Shown here: in pieces, positions 24,331 through 33,787 of the stretch | Numbering within the stretch: position 1 is the stretch's first letter | Layout of the letters: every line of letters starts with the position of its first letter | Source of the DNA: Haliea salexigens DSM 19537 | Lineage (GTDB): Bacteria; Pseudomonadota; Gammaproteobacteria; Pseudomonadales; Halieaceae | Length of the DNA stretch: 64,000 bases | NCBI RefSeq assembly: GCF_000423125.1 | Contig: NZ_AUHJ01000017.1 | Span: 22,455-86,454 of the forward strand | Direction: 5' to 3' | Notes under the pieces: generated by a model | The model's input: only the letters and a program-made list of their open reading frames with translations | What the model was told of the DNA's origin: nothing | Databases searched by the model: none | Program-made: the position numbers and the translations under genes

Positions 24331-26322
24331 TCAGTTTGACGCCTCGCCTGTGCCGGCGTCTTTCGGCGGTTTCAGGCCACTGCCGGGGCGCACCGCGAAC
24401 AGCGTCTGGTAGTTGTTTTCCGTGTCGCAACCCAGATAGTCCAGCTCCACGGTCTGTTCAAGGTGGAAGCGCCGTGTGGTGCTGGTGAGGCTGGCAGTCC
24501 ATTTGTCGTAGCTGAATTTTTCCGGGTCCTTGCGCAGGTCGACAAAGCCCTCCAGTCCACAATCCAGCAGGCGCACGCTCATACCGGAGCTGTTGATGTG
24601 CACGATGCGGCCGCTGAAGCCCTCGCTTCTATCGGCGGCGACACGCGCCAGGTACTTGCTCGCCAGCCAGCGCTCCGCTTCCTGCGTGGCAGCGCGGACG
24701 TTGCCCAGGCGCTCTTTCAGTGCGCTGAGCTCTGCGCCGCTGACCTGCTGCGCGGGTTCCCCCCGCAGCAGCGCCTTGATCTGCAGATGCACCAGGAAGT
24801 CGACGTATTTGCGCAGGGGTGAGGTGCAGTTGGTATAGCATTCCAGCGCCATGCCCATGTGCAGCCCGGCCCGTGTGGACAGCTCCGCGCGGGTGAGCAG
24901 GCGGTTGATCATGGCGCGCAGCGGCAGCTGGTTTTCGCTGGCGGCCAACCGGCGCATGATGTCCCGGTACCCCTCCCGCGACGTCGGGTCCAGTTCCGCA
25001 ACCTCCGGGGCGTGCAGGGCGAGAAATTTCCGGCATTCCTCGAGTCGGTCAGCGCGAAAACCGGGGTGGGTGACAAACGGCCCACTGCCCTCACGCTCGG
25101 CGAGGAAGCGGGCCGCGCACCGGTTGGCGGCGATCATGCATTCCTCGACCAGCTTCTGCGATAGCAGCTTCTCGTGCGGCTCGATGGTTTCGATCTGTTT
25201 CTGGTCATTGAGAATCCAGCGGTATTCGCGCCGATCTTCCATCACCAGTTCACTGGCCTCGCGTTGTGCTCCCAGCGCACGGTAGACCTGATAGAGCGCT
25301 TCCAGCGGTGTGGCATGACTCATCAGGTCGTCGCCGTGGCCGTTGAGGTAGCGGTCCACGGCAAAATAGGAAAGCTTGGCGCGCGAGCGCACGGTGGCTT
25401 CCACGAACTCGAAGGCGCCCACCTGGCCGCTGTCACTCACGGAAATCTTGCACACCAGGGCCGCCCGGTCATTGCCCTCGGACAGGGCGCAGGTGTCCTG
25501 GGCCATTTGTTCGGGCAACATGGGCAGAACGTCACCGTGAAAGTAGACGGTGGTGCCACGTGCGGCGATGTCCTGCCGCAGGCTGGAGTCGGCGGGCACC
25601 CAGGCACTCGGGTCGGCGATGGCGACGTAGAGGGTCCAGCCATCGCTGCTGATGTCCGCGTACAGCGCGTCGTCGATATCCTGGGTTTTGGCCGCGTCGA
25701 TGGAGACGAACTCAAGGTCGGTAAGGTCCTGGCGCCCCTCACTGGCGAGCGGGCGCGCGTCCGCGAGTTGTTTCTCCAGGTCGCGCAGCGCCGCTGAACT
25801 CCAGCTGGGCGCCAGTCGGTATTTGGCGATGCTGTAGAGATTCTCGATACCTGGTGTCTGGTCGTTGCCAAGCACCTGCAGCACTTTGGCCTGGGGCTTG
25901 CCGTCCCGAATCGGGTGGCGCAGTATCGCGCAGCGCAGGTAGTCGCCCTCGCGCACGCCGTTGCGGGCGTGCGGCGGTATGAACAGCCAGCGTTTCAGTT
26001 GCGGTAGATCGGGTTGCACAAACAGCGCCTTGCCTTTGCGCACGCAGCGGCCACTGAAATCACCGAGGGGGCTGTCCAGCAATTTCTCGATATCGGCGAC
26101 AAGCTTGTTGTCTCCCGAGGGGCGGATGCAGACGCGAACCCGGTCATCCGGGAATGCCTTGAGCATTTCGTCCGGCGGCACGAAAATTTCCCGGCCATCG
26201 GCGAGTACGGCAAAGCCGTAGCGGGACTGAGTGCCCTTGATCACCGCGTCGGCGCGCTCTTTTTCGGCCTCCATCTGGGATTTGAGGCCCTTGAGCTGGG
26301 CGAGAGAGTCCGAGTTGAGCAT
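24331..26322 (-). CDS. rnb: Exoribonuclease II (RNB domain)
   Basis: 663 residues. Cold-shock-type RNA-binding domains are followed by the RNB catalytic domain with IDAAKTQDIDDALY, giving Asp209, Asp215, Asp217 and Asp218, the spacing of the four metal-binding Asps of E. coli RNase II (201, 207, 209, 210). The RNB signature continues with CTSPLRKYVDFLVH, and a C-terminal S1-like domain follows (GFSGRIVHINSSGMSVRLL). It degrades single-stranded RNA from the 3' end. Length fits RNase II better than RNase R. A bidirectional hairpin separates it from asnS. Confidence 0.95.
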   Translation of the reverse strand: MLNSDSLAQLKGLKSQMEAEKERADAVIKGTQSRYGFAVLADGREIFVPPDEMLKAFPDDRVRVCIRPSGDNKLVADIEKLLDSPLGDFSGRCVRKGKALFVQPDLPQLKRWLFIPPHARNGVREGDYLRCAILRHPIRDGKPQAKVLQVLGNDQTPGIENLYSIAKYRLAPSWSSAALRDLEKQLADARPLASEGRQDLTDLEFVSIDAAKTQDIDDALYADISSDGWTLYVAIADPSAWVPADSSLRQDIAARGTTVYFHGDVLPMLPEQMAQDTCALSEGNDRAALVCKISVSDSGQVGAFEFVEATVRSRAKLSYFAVDRYLNGHGDDLMSHATPLEALYQVYRALGAQREASELVMEDRREYRWILNDQKQIETIEPHEKLLSQKLVEECMIAANRCAARFLAEREGSGPFVTHPGFRADRLEECRKFLALHAPEVAELDPTSREGYRDIMRRLAASENQLPLRAMINRLLTRAELSTRAGLHMGMALECYTNCTSPLRKYVDFLVHLQIKALLRGEPAQQVSGAELSALKERLGNVRAATQEAERWLASKYLARVAADRSEGFSGRIVHINSSGMSVRLLDCGLEGFVDLRKDPEKFSYDKWTASLTSTTRRFHLEQTVELDYLGCDTENNYQTLFAVRPGSGLKPPKDAGTGEASN

Positions 26323-26407
26323 CGCGGCAATCGAGTCTTTGGCTGGTGGCTAAACAAGCACGCTATCCTAGCCGAAAACCGCGGGGCTGTCAGGGATTCA
26401 TCGGTCG

Positions 26408-26436
26408 TTGACATTGTGTGGCCCAGGGTTTGTAAT
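26408..26436 (+). promoter_or_regulatory. Strong sigma70-like promoter for phoH
   Basis: TTGACA (26408-26413), a 17 nt spacer and TGTAAT (26431-26436): a perfect -35 and a 5/6 -10. It lies in the 266 bp gap between divergent rnb and phoH and would leave a leader of about 145 nt. Nothing else was recognised in this gap. Confidence 0.7.
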
Positions 26437-26588
26437 CAAGGGACGCTTTGGTTTTGCCTTTACCAGGAAGCGCTTTTGAAACAACGCGGTTCGTTTCGCT
26501 CACCCTCACCCCGGCCCGCAACGCCGGCAGCACGTTCCACACGCCCCTTACTCTCCTGCTCTGAACGCCCACCCATGAGGACTTTACT

Positions 26589-28025
26589 ATGGACTCAGGC
26601 TCACCCCTGCGCGTAGAAAAAACCACACTGAAGGCCGTCATCAAGAAGACGTATGTTCTGGATACCAATGTGCTGTTGCACGACCCCACCGCAGTGACAG
26701 CCTTCAACGAGCACCACGTTGTTATCCCCATGACGGTTCTGGAGGAACTGGACCACATCAAGGACCGGCATGAAAAGACGGTGAGTCGCGAGGCGCGCAT
26801 TGCTATCCAGATGATCGACAAGGTGGTCGACACGGCGTCCCCGCAGGAAATCCAGTCGGGGGTGCCCATTCCGGGTAGCAACCGGGAAGGAGTACCCGGA
26901 ACACTGGCCATCTACCCTGACCAGCTGCTCAGCGATGACAGCGATGTACCCTACCTGGACGTGACCCAGGACCAGGCCAACGACAACCGTATCATCAACG
27001 TGGCTCTGCGCTTGCAGGCAGAAAACCCTGCGGCGTTTGTCTGCCTGGTCACCAAGGACATCAACATGCGCATCAAGGCCAAGGGATCCGGCCTGATGCA
27101 CGTGGAGGACTACCGCCGCGACCGGGTGCTGGACGATATCGACCTGCTGGCTCGGGGCTACGAGCACATCGAGGGGGACTTCTGGTCCGATATATCCGAG
27201 GTGGATACGCTGCGGGAAGGGGATTGCACGCTGCACCGGATTCCCCGCCGCTCCCTGCCCAACGTTTACCCGAACATGTTCCTGTATGACGACCAGGCCT
27301 TCATGGCGTTCGTGAAGCGGATAGACGGCGACTATGTGTATTTGCACTGTGACAGCCGCGACAAGCTGATGCACCGCCGTTTCTGGGGGCTGGCGCCGCG
27401 CAACCTGGAGCAGGCCATGGCGATGGCGCTGCTCGAGAACGACAACGTCGACATGACGGTGATGACGGGCCCGGCGGGCTCCGGCAAGACCCTGCTGGCG
27501 CTGGCTTACGGCCTGCACGCGATTCTCGAGCAGAAACGTTTCAGCAAGCTCATTGTCGCGCGCTCGACGCCACCGATTGCCGAGGACATCGGCTTCCTGC
27601 CGGGCACCGAGGAGGAGAAGATGGCGCCCTGGCTCGCCGCTTTCGACGACAACCTGGAGATCCTGCACGGCACGGACGAGTCCTGCCATGGCAGCATTGC
27701 CTACGTGAAGGAGCGCGCCAACATCCAGTTCAAGTCGCTCAACTTCATGCGCGGCCGGTCCTTCAATAATGCCTATATCATCATTGATGAAGCCCAGGGC
27801 CTGAGCCAGTTCCAGCTGAAGTCGGTGATCAGTCGGGTGGGCGCCGACTCGAAGATCGTCGTACTTGGTAACCTGGCGCAGATCGATAACAAGTACATCT
27901 CGCCGCTGACCTCTGGGCTTACCTACCTGGTGGAGAAAACCAAGGCCTACCCCCATGCGGGCATCATGCACGTCAACGGCATTGTCCGGTCGCGTCTGGC
28001 GGCGTTCGCCGAAGAGCAGCTATAG
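26589..28025 (+). CDS. PhoH family protein with N-terminal PIN domain (PhoH2 type)
   Basis: 478 residues. The PIN nuclease domain begins with YVLDTNVLLHDP (Asp25) and contains LEELDHIKDRH and NDNRIINVAL with further acidic residues. The PhoH-type P-loop ATPase follows, with GPAGSGKTLLALAYG at about 293-307 and IIDEAQGLSQFQLK (Walker B). Characterised PhoH2 proteins unwind and cleave RNA. It has its own promoter, long leader and terminator. Confidence 0.95.
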   Translation: MDSGSPLRVEKTTLKAVIKKTYVLDTNVLLHDPTAVTAFNEHHVVIPMTVLEELDHIKDRHEKTVSREARIAIQMIDKVVDTASPQEIQSGVPIPGSNREGVPGTLAIYPDQLLSDDSDVPYLDVTQDQANDNRIINVALRLQAENPAAFVCLVTKDINMRIKAKGSGLMHVEDYRRDRVLDDIDLLARGYEHIEGDFWSDISEVDTLREGDCTLHRIPRRSLPNVYPNMFLYDDQAFMAFVKRIDGDYVYLHCDSRDKLMHRRFWGLAPRNLEQAMAMALLENDNVDMTVMTGPAGSGKTLLALAYGLHAILEQKRFSKLIVARSTPPIAEDIGFLPGTEEEKMAPWLAAFDDNLEILHGTDESCHGSIAYVKERANIQFKSLNFMRGRSFNNAYIIIDEAQGLSQFQLKSVISRVGADSKIVVLGNLAQIDNKYISPLTSGLTYLVEKTKAYPHAGIMHVNGIVRSRLAAFAEEQL

Positions 28026-28048
28026 CGCTGCTCCCCCAGCGCTTTTCT
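28024..28048 (+). terminator. Rho-independent terminator after phoH
   Basis: AGCGCTG-CTCCCC-CAGCGCT forms a perfect 7 bp stem starting at the stop codon and is followed by TTTCT. Confidence 0.65.
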
Positions 28049-28110
28049 GCTAAGGTACGGGTCGCGGCCTGAGTGCTGCGCCCCGTATCCAGGCCCGGAA
28101 TTCCCATACC

Positions 28111-28983
28111 ATGAAAGCCCTGTTCGTTCTGCTGCAGTACCTGGTTCCACAGCATGCGCTGTCCCGCGTGGTTGGCTGGTTCGCCGAGTTGCGGCATCCC
28201 CAATGGCTGAAAAACGGGCTGATTGCCGCGTTCATTCGAGCGTTTGGGGTGAACATGAGTGAGGCCGAGGAGCGCTACCCGGAGGCCTACGCGAACTTCA
28301 ATGCCTTCTTCACCCGCCGTCTGCGGTCCGGCGCGCGGCCATTGGCCGAGGCTGAGCTGGTGTGCCCGGCCGATGGCACGGTGAGCCAGCTTGGGCGTAT
28401 CGAAGAGCACAGCCTGCTGCAGGCCAAGGGCCGTCATTTTTCCACCTGGGCGTTACTGGGGGGTGACGACGAACGGGCCGCGCAGTTTCGCAATGGCCAC
28501 TTCGCCACCATTTACCTTTCGCCCAAGGACTACCACCGCGTGCACATGCCTATTGACGGTGAGTTGGTGGCCACGCGCTATGTGCCGGGCAAGCTCTTCT
28601 CAGTCAATAGCACCACCGCAGAGGGTGTGGATCGCCTCTTTGCGCGCAACGAGCGGCTGGTCTGCTATTTCGATACCCCGGCCGGGCCGATGGCCATGGT
28701 GCTGGTGGGTGCGATGATTGTCGCCGGCATTGATACCGTGTGGGAGGGGCAGGTGGCGCCGCCCCCGCGCAGTCTGCGCGAGCGGGACTACCGCACCTTG
28801 CCCGCTCCCGTGCGGCTCGCCCGCGGGGAGGAGATGGGCCGGTTCAAGCTGGGCTCCACTGTGATCCTGATGTTCCCGGAAGGCGCGGTCAGCTGGGATG
28901 AATCGCTGGCCGCGGGCAGTGCCACCCGCCTCGGGCAGGCCCTGGGCAGCCTCGCGCAGGCAGCGCCTGTTCAGCCGGGTTGA
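28111..28983 (+). CDS. psd: Phosphatidylserine decarboxylase proenzyme
   Basis: 290 residues. It converts phosphatidylserine to phosphatidylethanolamine at the inner membrane. Landmarks are NAFFTRRLRSGARPL, CPADGTVSQLG, SPKDYHRVHMP (catalytic Asp/His) and the LGST self-cleavage site, with Ser249 forming the pyruvoyl group. The start at 28111 gives a typical N-terminus (MKALFVLLQYLVPQHALSR). It converges with rsgA, overlapping by 13 nt; the psd-rsgA-orn neighbourhood is common in gammaproteobacteria. Confidence 0.97.
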   Translation: MKALFVLLQYLVPQHALSRVVGWFAELRHPQWLKNGLIAAFIRAFGVNMSEAEERYPEAYANFNAFFTRRLRSGARPLAEAELVCPADGTVSQLGRIEEHSLLQAKGRHFSTWALLGGDDERAAQFRNGHFATIYLSPKDYHRVHMPIDGELVATRYVPGKLFSVNSTTAEGVDRLFARNERLVCYFDTPAGPMAMVLVGAMIVAGIDTVWEGQVAPPPRSLRERDYRTLPAPVRLARGEEMGRFKLGSTVILMFPEGAVSWDESLAAGSATRLGQALGSLAQAAPVQPG

Positions 28984-29987
28984 TCCAGGCTTTCCACGAT
29001 GTGGCGGTAACTGTCCAGGCGGACAGCGCTGATTGTACCTTGGGCGGCTGCGTCCAGAATGGCGCAGCCGGGCTCATGCTTGTGGCTGCAGTCGCGAAAG
29101 CGGCAGTGGCCCAGCAGTGCGCGAAACTCCCTGAAACCCTGCTCCACCTGCTCGCGCTGCATGTGCCACAGGCCGAACTCGCGTATCCCGGGTGAGTCGA
29201 TAAGGCTGCCGCCGCCCGGCAGGTGGAACAGCTGCGCGGTGGTGGTGGTGTGCGTGCCCTTCTGGCGCAGTGCGGAAAGCTCGCCCACCCGCAGCGCCGC
29301 CTCGGGTAACAGCGTGTTCACCAAAGACGACTTGCCGACACCCGATTGCCCGACAAACACGCTGATGCGGCCCTGCAGTGCCTGCTGCAGCTCCTCCAGG
29401 CTGCCGCTCTGGCTGCTCACTTCGAGCACGCGGTAGCCCAGGGTCGGGTAGATCGCCAGCATCGCGTGCAAGCGTGCGTGCAGCGCGGCGTCAGCGGCCA
29501 GCAGGTCGCATTTGTTGAGCACCAGTACGGGTTCTATGCCCACGACTTCGGCGGCCACCAGATAGCGGTCGATGAGGTTGGCGTGTGGTTCCGGAAAGGG
29601 AGCTATAACCACCAGTATCTGGTCGATGTTGGCGGCGATGGTTTTCATTTTGCCGTAGGGGTCTGGCCGGCGCAGTTCACTGTGCCGCGGTTCGCGCGCG
29701 ACCACAACGCCGGTGCTCTCGCCCGGGCACCAGGTCACCCGGTCACCGGTGACCAGGCCCTCCAGGTTGGCGCGCAGGTGGCAGCGCTGGGTGTGCCTGT
29801 CGCCATCCTCTATGTCGACCTGGGTGCCGTAGTGTGCGATCACCAGTCCGGTCTGCTCTGCTCCGAGCTCACCCGCCCCCAGTGCCTCGTCGGCCCGGGC
29901 GTCGCGGCGCTGCGCGCGGGCGCTGCGCTCCTCCTGGATCCTGCGGATGCGAAAGCTCTGTTGCCGGCTCAGTTTGCGTTTGCTCAT
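28971..29987 (-). CDS. rsgA: Ribosome small-subunit-dependent GTPase A
   Basis: 338 residues from the ATG at 29987; the longer open frame reaches into the orn leader and is rejected. The circularly permuted GTPase order is clear: NKCD (158-161, G4), GQSGVGKSS (213-221, G1), DSPG (264-267, G3). A C-terminal zinc site follows with Cys295, Cys300, His302 and Cys308. An N-terminal OB-fold precedes. It assists late maturation of the 30S subunit. It is divergent from orn with an 85 bp gap. Confidence 0.96.
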   Translation of the reverse strand: MSKRKLSRQQSFRIRRIQEERSARAQRRDARADEALGAGELGAEQTGLVIAHYGTQVDIEDGDRHTQRCHLRANLEGLVTGDRVTWCPGESTGVVVAREPRHSELRRPDPYGKMKTIAANIDQILVVIAPFPEPHANLIDRYLVAAEVVGIEPVLVLNKCDLLAADAALHARLHAMLAIYPTLGYRVLEVSSQSGSLEELQQALQGRISVFVGQSGVGKSSLVNTLLPEAALRVGELSALRQKGTHTTTTAQLFHLPGGGSLIDSPGIREFGLWHMQREQVEQGFREFRALLGHCRFRDCSHKHEPGCAILDAAAQGTISAVRLDSYRHIVESLDQPG

Positions 29988-30072
29988 CGCTGCATTATTG
30001 GGGGCCGACGTGGCGCTGTACAGGCAATTTGTTACACTGCCTCGCGCGAAAATGACAACAGGGTGTGATGGT

Positions 30073-30615
30073 ATGCAGCAAGATAACCTGATCTGGGTGG
30101 ATCTGGAAATGACCGGCCTCGACCCGGAGCGGGATGTTGTGATCGAGATGGCGACGATCGTCACCGACAGTCAACTGCGTACCCTCGCCGAAGGCCCGGT
30201 TATCGCCATCCATCAGCCCGAGTCGGCGCTGGCGGGCATGGACGAATGGAACACCACCCACCACACCCGCTCCGGGCTGGTCGAGCGCGTGCGCAAGAGC
30301 CGCATCGACAGCGCCGAGGCAGAGGCGATGACGCTGGCCTTTCTGGCTGACTGGGTTCTGCCGGGCAGCTCGCCCATGTGTGGCAACACGATCTGTCAGG
30401 ATCGCCGCTTTCTGGCGCGTTACATGCCGCAGCTGGAGGCTTTTTTCCACTACCGCAACCTGGACGTGAGCACGCTGAAGATTTTGATGCGACTGTGGCG
30501 CCCGGAACTCGAGAGCGGCGTGGTCAAGGCCGGGAGCCACCAGGCGCTGGATGATATTCGTGAATCGGTTGCCGAGCTGCGCTACTACCGGGAGCATTTT
30601 CTGCGCGCGCCCTGA
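30073..30615 (+). CDS. orn: Oligoribonuclease
   Basis: 180 residues from the ATG at 30073. A DEDD-type 3'-5' exonuclease: [12 protein letters not shown] supplies Asp10 and Glu12, and [12 protein letters not shown] near the end supplies the His/Asp pair. It degrades 2-5 nt RNA fragments, including pGpG. The last 92 nt overlap the 3' end of queG on the other strand. Confidence 0.97.
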   Translation: MQQDNLIWVDLEMTGLDPERDVVIEMATIVTDSQLRTLAEGPVIAIHQPESALAGMDEWNTTHHTRSGLVERVRKSRIDSAEAEAMTLAFLADWVLPGSSPMCGNTICQDRRFLARYMPQLEAFFHYRNLDVSTLKILMRLWRPELESGVVKAGSHQALDDIRESVAELRYYREHFLRAP

Positions 30616-31672
30616 GCACCTCCAGCGCCCAGCCGACGTGCTCGCGAACCAGCGCAGAGGGGTGTGTCAGGCGGGCTTCCAGTGCCGCGATGGCGCGCGG
30701 GGTCGCCGGGCCGTTGCCCAGGCCCACGGCCAGGTTGCGTAGCCAGCGCTCGTGGCCGATGCGTCGGATGGCCGAGCCTTCGGTGCGTTGCAGAAAGGTT
30801 TCCTCATCCCATAGAAACAGCGTCACCAGCTCGCTGTTCTGCAGGTTGTGGCGCGGCTGGAAATCGGTCTCGTCGCTGTGGCGCGCGAACTTGTTCCAGG
30901 GGCAGACCAGCTGGCAGTCATCGCAGCCAAATACCCGGTTGCCCAGGAGGGGGCGCAAGCTCGGGTCAATACTGCCGTGATGCTCGATGGTCAGGTAGGA
31001 AATGCAGCGACGCGCGTCCAGTTCAAAGGGGCCGGCAAATGCGTCGGTGGGGCACACGCTCAGGCAGGCACTGCAGCTGCCGCAGTGCTTGCTGGCCTGT
31101 GGCGGGTCGGCGTCCAGTGGCAGGTCGGTGTAGATTTCGCCGAGGAAAAACCAGGAGCCCGCGCGCTCGTTGATCAGCATGGTGTTCTTGGCCAGCCAGC
31201 CCATGCCGGCACGCTCTGCCAGTGCGCGTTCCAGTACCGGCGCGCTGTCGACAAACGCGCGGTACTGGCCGCCTGCGGCGGATGCCTGAATCAGCTCGGC
31301 GAGCCGGGCGAGGCGTTTGCGCATGAGCTTGTGGTAGTCGCGGCCGAGCGCATAGCGGGAGATGTAGGCTTTGTCCGCCGCGCCCAGCACCTGTAGCGGT
31401 TGTGTGTCGGCGGCCAGGTAATCCAGCCGTACGGTAATGACGCGGCAGGTCTCGGGCACCAACTCGGCGGGCCGCGCCCGGCGCAGGCCGTGGCGCGCCA
31501 TGTAGGCCATATCCCCGTGATAACCGGCATCCAGCCACTTCTGCAGGTAGGGCTCATGCGCCTCGAGATGAATGTCGCTGACCGCCCACTGGCTGAACCC
31601 CAGCTCCGCCACCCAGCCATCGATTTGCTGGCGCAGGGCAATCTGGTGCTCTGGGGTCAGTGCTGGTGCCAT
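30524..31672 (-). CDS. queG: Epoxyqueuosine reductase
   Basis: 382 residues from the ATG at 31672. It reduces epoxyqueuosine to queuosine in tRNA wobble positions using cobalamin. Two ferredoxin-like clusters are seen, [16 protein letters not shown] and [11 protein letters not shown], plus the catalytic region [20 protein letters not shown]-terminal HEAT-like helices end in a Pro/Gly-rich tail encoded inside orn. The upstream frame to 31984 reads into the divergent nnr gene and is not credible. Confidence 0.95.
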   Translation of the reverse strand: MAPALTPEHQIALRQQIDGWVAELGFSQWAVSDIHLEAHEPYLQKWLDAGYHGDMAYMARHGLRRARPAELVPETCRVITVRLDYLAADTQPLQVLGAADKAYISRYALGRDYHKLMRKRLARLAELIQASAAGGQYRAFVDSAPVLERALAERAGMGWLAKNTMLINERAGSWFFLGEIYTDLPLDADPPQASKHCGSCSACLSVCPTDAFAGPFELDARRCISYLTIEHHGSIDPSLRPLLGNRVFGCDDCQLVCPWNKFARHSDETDFQPRHNLQNSELVTLFLWDEETFLQRTEGSAIRRIGHERWLRNLAVGLGNGPATPRAIAALEARLTHPSALVREHVGWALEVLRARAENAPGSSAARQPIHEYHPAPGGSRP

Positions 31673-31717
31673 CGGTGTTTGCGTCGCATGGGGCTGGGCC
31701 GGGCAAGGAAAGCTGCC

Positions 31718-31723
31718 TATAAT
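31718..31723 (+). promoter_or_regulatory. Candidate -10 for the nnr-tsaE-ami-mutL-miaA operon
   Basis: A perfect TATAAT in the gap between divergent queG and nnr, 44-56 nt before the nnr start. The -35 region is GC-rich and does not match, so activation by a regulator or another promoter is possible. Confidence 0.4.
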
Positions 31724-31766
31724 CCGCGGGTTTGCGGGCGTATCCTGAGCCCCTGAGTTTAGCAGC

Positions 31767-33290
31767 GTGAGGTGGGTTTTGGCGACGTCAGTCAGGCAGG
31801 GTTGCAGCGAGTGGGAGCATGAGGGGCTGTACAGCGCCAGTGAGACCCGTGCGCTGGACCGGTGGGCCATTGACCAGGCGGGCATTGACGGTGCGCTGCT
31901 CATGTCCCGTGCCGCGTCCGCCGCCCTGCGCCAGTTGTTGCTGCGCTGGCCGCAGCCTGAGCTCCTGCAGGTGCTCTGCGGCACCGGGAATAATGGCGGC
32001 GACGGTTATCTGCTCGCCGATCAGGCGCAGCGCCGCAATATCCCGGTGCGCGTGTTGCAAGTGGGGGACCCGGCGAGGATAAGCGGTGATGCACTGAGGG
32101 CCCGCGAGCAGGCGCTGGCCAGTGGCGTACCCGTGGTACCTTTTGCGCCGGACGAGCTCCAGGCACAGGGCGTGCTGGTGGATGCCCTGCTGGGCACCGG
32201 GCTTGGCGGTGACGTCCGCGCGCCTTTCATCGCCGCCATCAAGTGGCTGAACGCTGCGGATCTTCCGGTGGTGGCGCTGGATATTCCCTCCGGGCTGTGT
32301 GCGGATACCGGACGCGTGCTCGGCACGGCGGTGCGCGCCGACCTCACCGTGACCTTTATCGCCTGCAAGCGCGGGCTGTTTACCCTGCATGCGCCGGATT
32401 GTGTTGGCCAGCTGGAGTTTGCCGATCTCGCCGTGCCCATGGAGGCCTTCCAGGCTGTTTTGCCCGCCTGGCGTCGTCTTGATCTGCAGCGTTTGCTGGC
32501 TGCATGGCCCGAGCGCCCTGCTGCCAGCCACAAGGGCGATTACGGCACGGTGCTGGTGGTTGGCGGCGATCACGGGTTTTCCGGTGCAGTGGCGCTGGCG
32601 GCCGAGGCGGCCCTGCGCAGCGGTGCCGGGCTGGTGCGCGTGGCCACGCGGCCCGAACACCTGCCGGCGATTGTGGCGCGTACTCCCGAGGCGATGGTCA
32701 ACGGGGTGCGCTCTGGCCAGGAGCTGCGGCCACTGCTCGACAGCGCCGACGTGCTGGTGCTGGGGCCTGGCCTCGGCCGCAGCAGCTGGTCCGGCCAGCT
32801 TTTGCAGGTGGCGTTGGCGTCGTCCCTGCCGACGGTGCTGGACGCCGACGCCCTCAACCTGCTGGCGGCCGCCCCGGAGGGCACCGCAGCGAGGCGGGAA
32901 AATCGCGTGTACACGCCGCACCCCGGTGAAGCGGGTCGGTTGCTGGGCAGTTCCAGCGGCGCGGTGCAAAACGATCGCTTTGCCGCCGCGATTGCCTTGC
33001 AGGAGCGGCTTGGTGGCACCGTGTTGCTGAAGGGTAACGGCAGCCTCATCGTCAGCGGCGAGCAGCGCCTGCTGTCGGATTACGGCAACGCCGGAATGGC
33101 GTCCGGCGGCATGGGTGACGTCCTCAGCGGCATCATTGGCGCACTGCTTGCGCAGGGCTTGAGCCCGCAGACGGCGGCCGCGCTGGGCGCCTGTGTGCAC
33201 GGCGCGGCCGCCGATGAGGCGGCCCGCGACGGACAGCGTGGCCTGCTTGCCAGTGATCTCATGGGGCCCCTGCGGAAGCTGCTCGGGTGA
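31767..33290 (+). CDS. nnr: Bifunctional NAD(P)H-hydrate epimerase / ADP-dependent dehydratase
   Basis: 507 residues from GTG 31767; TTG at 31779, after GAGGT, is an alternative start. The N-terminal YjeF-N epimerase domain has CGTGNNGGDGYLLA and VVALDIPSGLCADTG. The C-terminal dehydratase domain has GDYGTVLVVGG, GAGLVRVATR, VLDADALNLL and GMGDVLSGIIGA. Together they repair hydrated NADH and NADPH. The stop overlaps the tsaE start (GTGA). Confidence 0.96.
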   Translation: MRWVLATSVRQGCSEWEHEGLYSASETRALDRWAIDQAGIDGALLMSRAASAALRQLLLRWPQPELLQVLCGTGNNGGDGYLLADQAQRRNIPVRVLQVGDPARISGDALRAREQALASGVPVVPFAPDELQAQGVLVDALLGTGLGGDVRAPFIAAIKWLNAADLPVVALDIPSGLCADTGRVLGTAVRADLTVTFIACKRGLFTLHAPDCVGQLEFADLAVPMEAFQAVLPAWRRLDLQRLLAAWPERPAASHKGDYGTVLVVGGDHGFSGAVALAAEAALRSGAGLVRVATRPEHLPAIVARTPEAMVNGVRSGQELRPLLDSADVLVLGPGLGRSSWSGQLLQVALASSLPTVLDADALNLLAAAPEGTAARRENRVYTPHPGEAGRLLGSSSGAVQNDRFAAAIALQERLGGTVLLKGNGSLIVSGEQRLLSDYGNAGMASGGMGDVLSGIIGALLAQGLSPQTAAALGACVHGAAADEAARDGQRGLLASDLMGPLRKLLG

Positions 33291-33763
33291 GTGCAGACGT
33301 AGTGCTTTCCGCCGTTGATGAGGCCGCCATGGTGGCCTTGGGTGCAACTTTGGCTGAGGCCTGCGAGCCCGGCGCCGTGGTGTACCTGTGCGGTGGCCTG
33401 GGTATGGGCAAAACCACCCTGAGCCGGGGCGTGGTGCAAGGGCTGGGCCACCGCGGTGCAGTGAAAAGCCCCACCTACACGCTGGTAGAGCCTTACCAGT
33501 TTGGTGAGCTGGAGGTGTTCCATTTCGACCTGTATCGCCTGGGGGATCCGACGGAGCTCGAATTCATGGGCATTCGCGATTACTTCGGGCCACGCAGCCT
33601 CTGCCTCGTAGAGTGGCCCGAGCGCGGCCACGGAGTTTTGCCCCCGGCAGATTTAGCGATTACCATAGCAGCAGCGGGCAGTGGGCGCAGCCTGCAGGTG
33701 CAGGCCGGGAGTGACGCGGGTGAGCGTATCCTGTCTCGCTGGCAATCCGCGGCCCGAGCGTAG
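33287..33763 (+). CDS. tsaE: tRNA threonylcarbamoyladenosine biosynthesis ATPase TsaE
   Basis: 158 residues with a GTG start overlapping nnr by 4 nt. The P-loop GGLGMGKTTLSRG has Met where Ala is usual (GDLGAGKTT). VKSPTYTLVEPY and the FHFDLYRL strand (Walker B region) with VEWPERG are family hallmarks. With TsaB and TsaD it drives t6A formation on ANN-decoding tRNAs. The position before the amidase and mutL is typical of gammaproteobacteria. Confidence 0.96.
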   Translation: MSADVVLSAVDEAAMVALGATLAEACEPGAVVYLCGGLGMGKTTLSRGVVQGLGHRGAVKSPTYTLVEPYQFGELEVFHFDLYRLGDPTELEFMGIRDYFGPRSLCLVEWPERGHGVLPPADLAITIAAAGSGRSLQVQAGSDAGERILSRWQSAARA

Positions 33764-33787
33764 CGACGGATACACGTCTGGAGTGAG

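Noticed and set aside
26601..27971. 456-codon minus-strand open frame
   Set aside because: Antisense to phoH, which has PIN and P-loop motifs.
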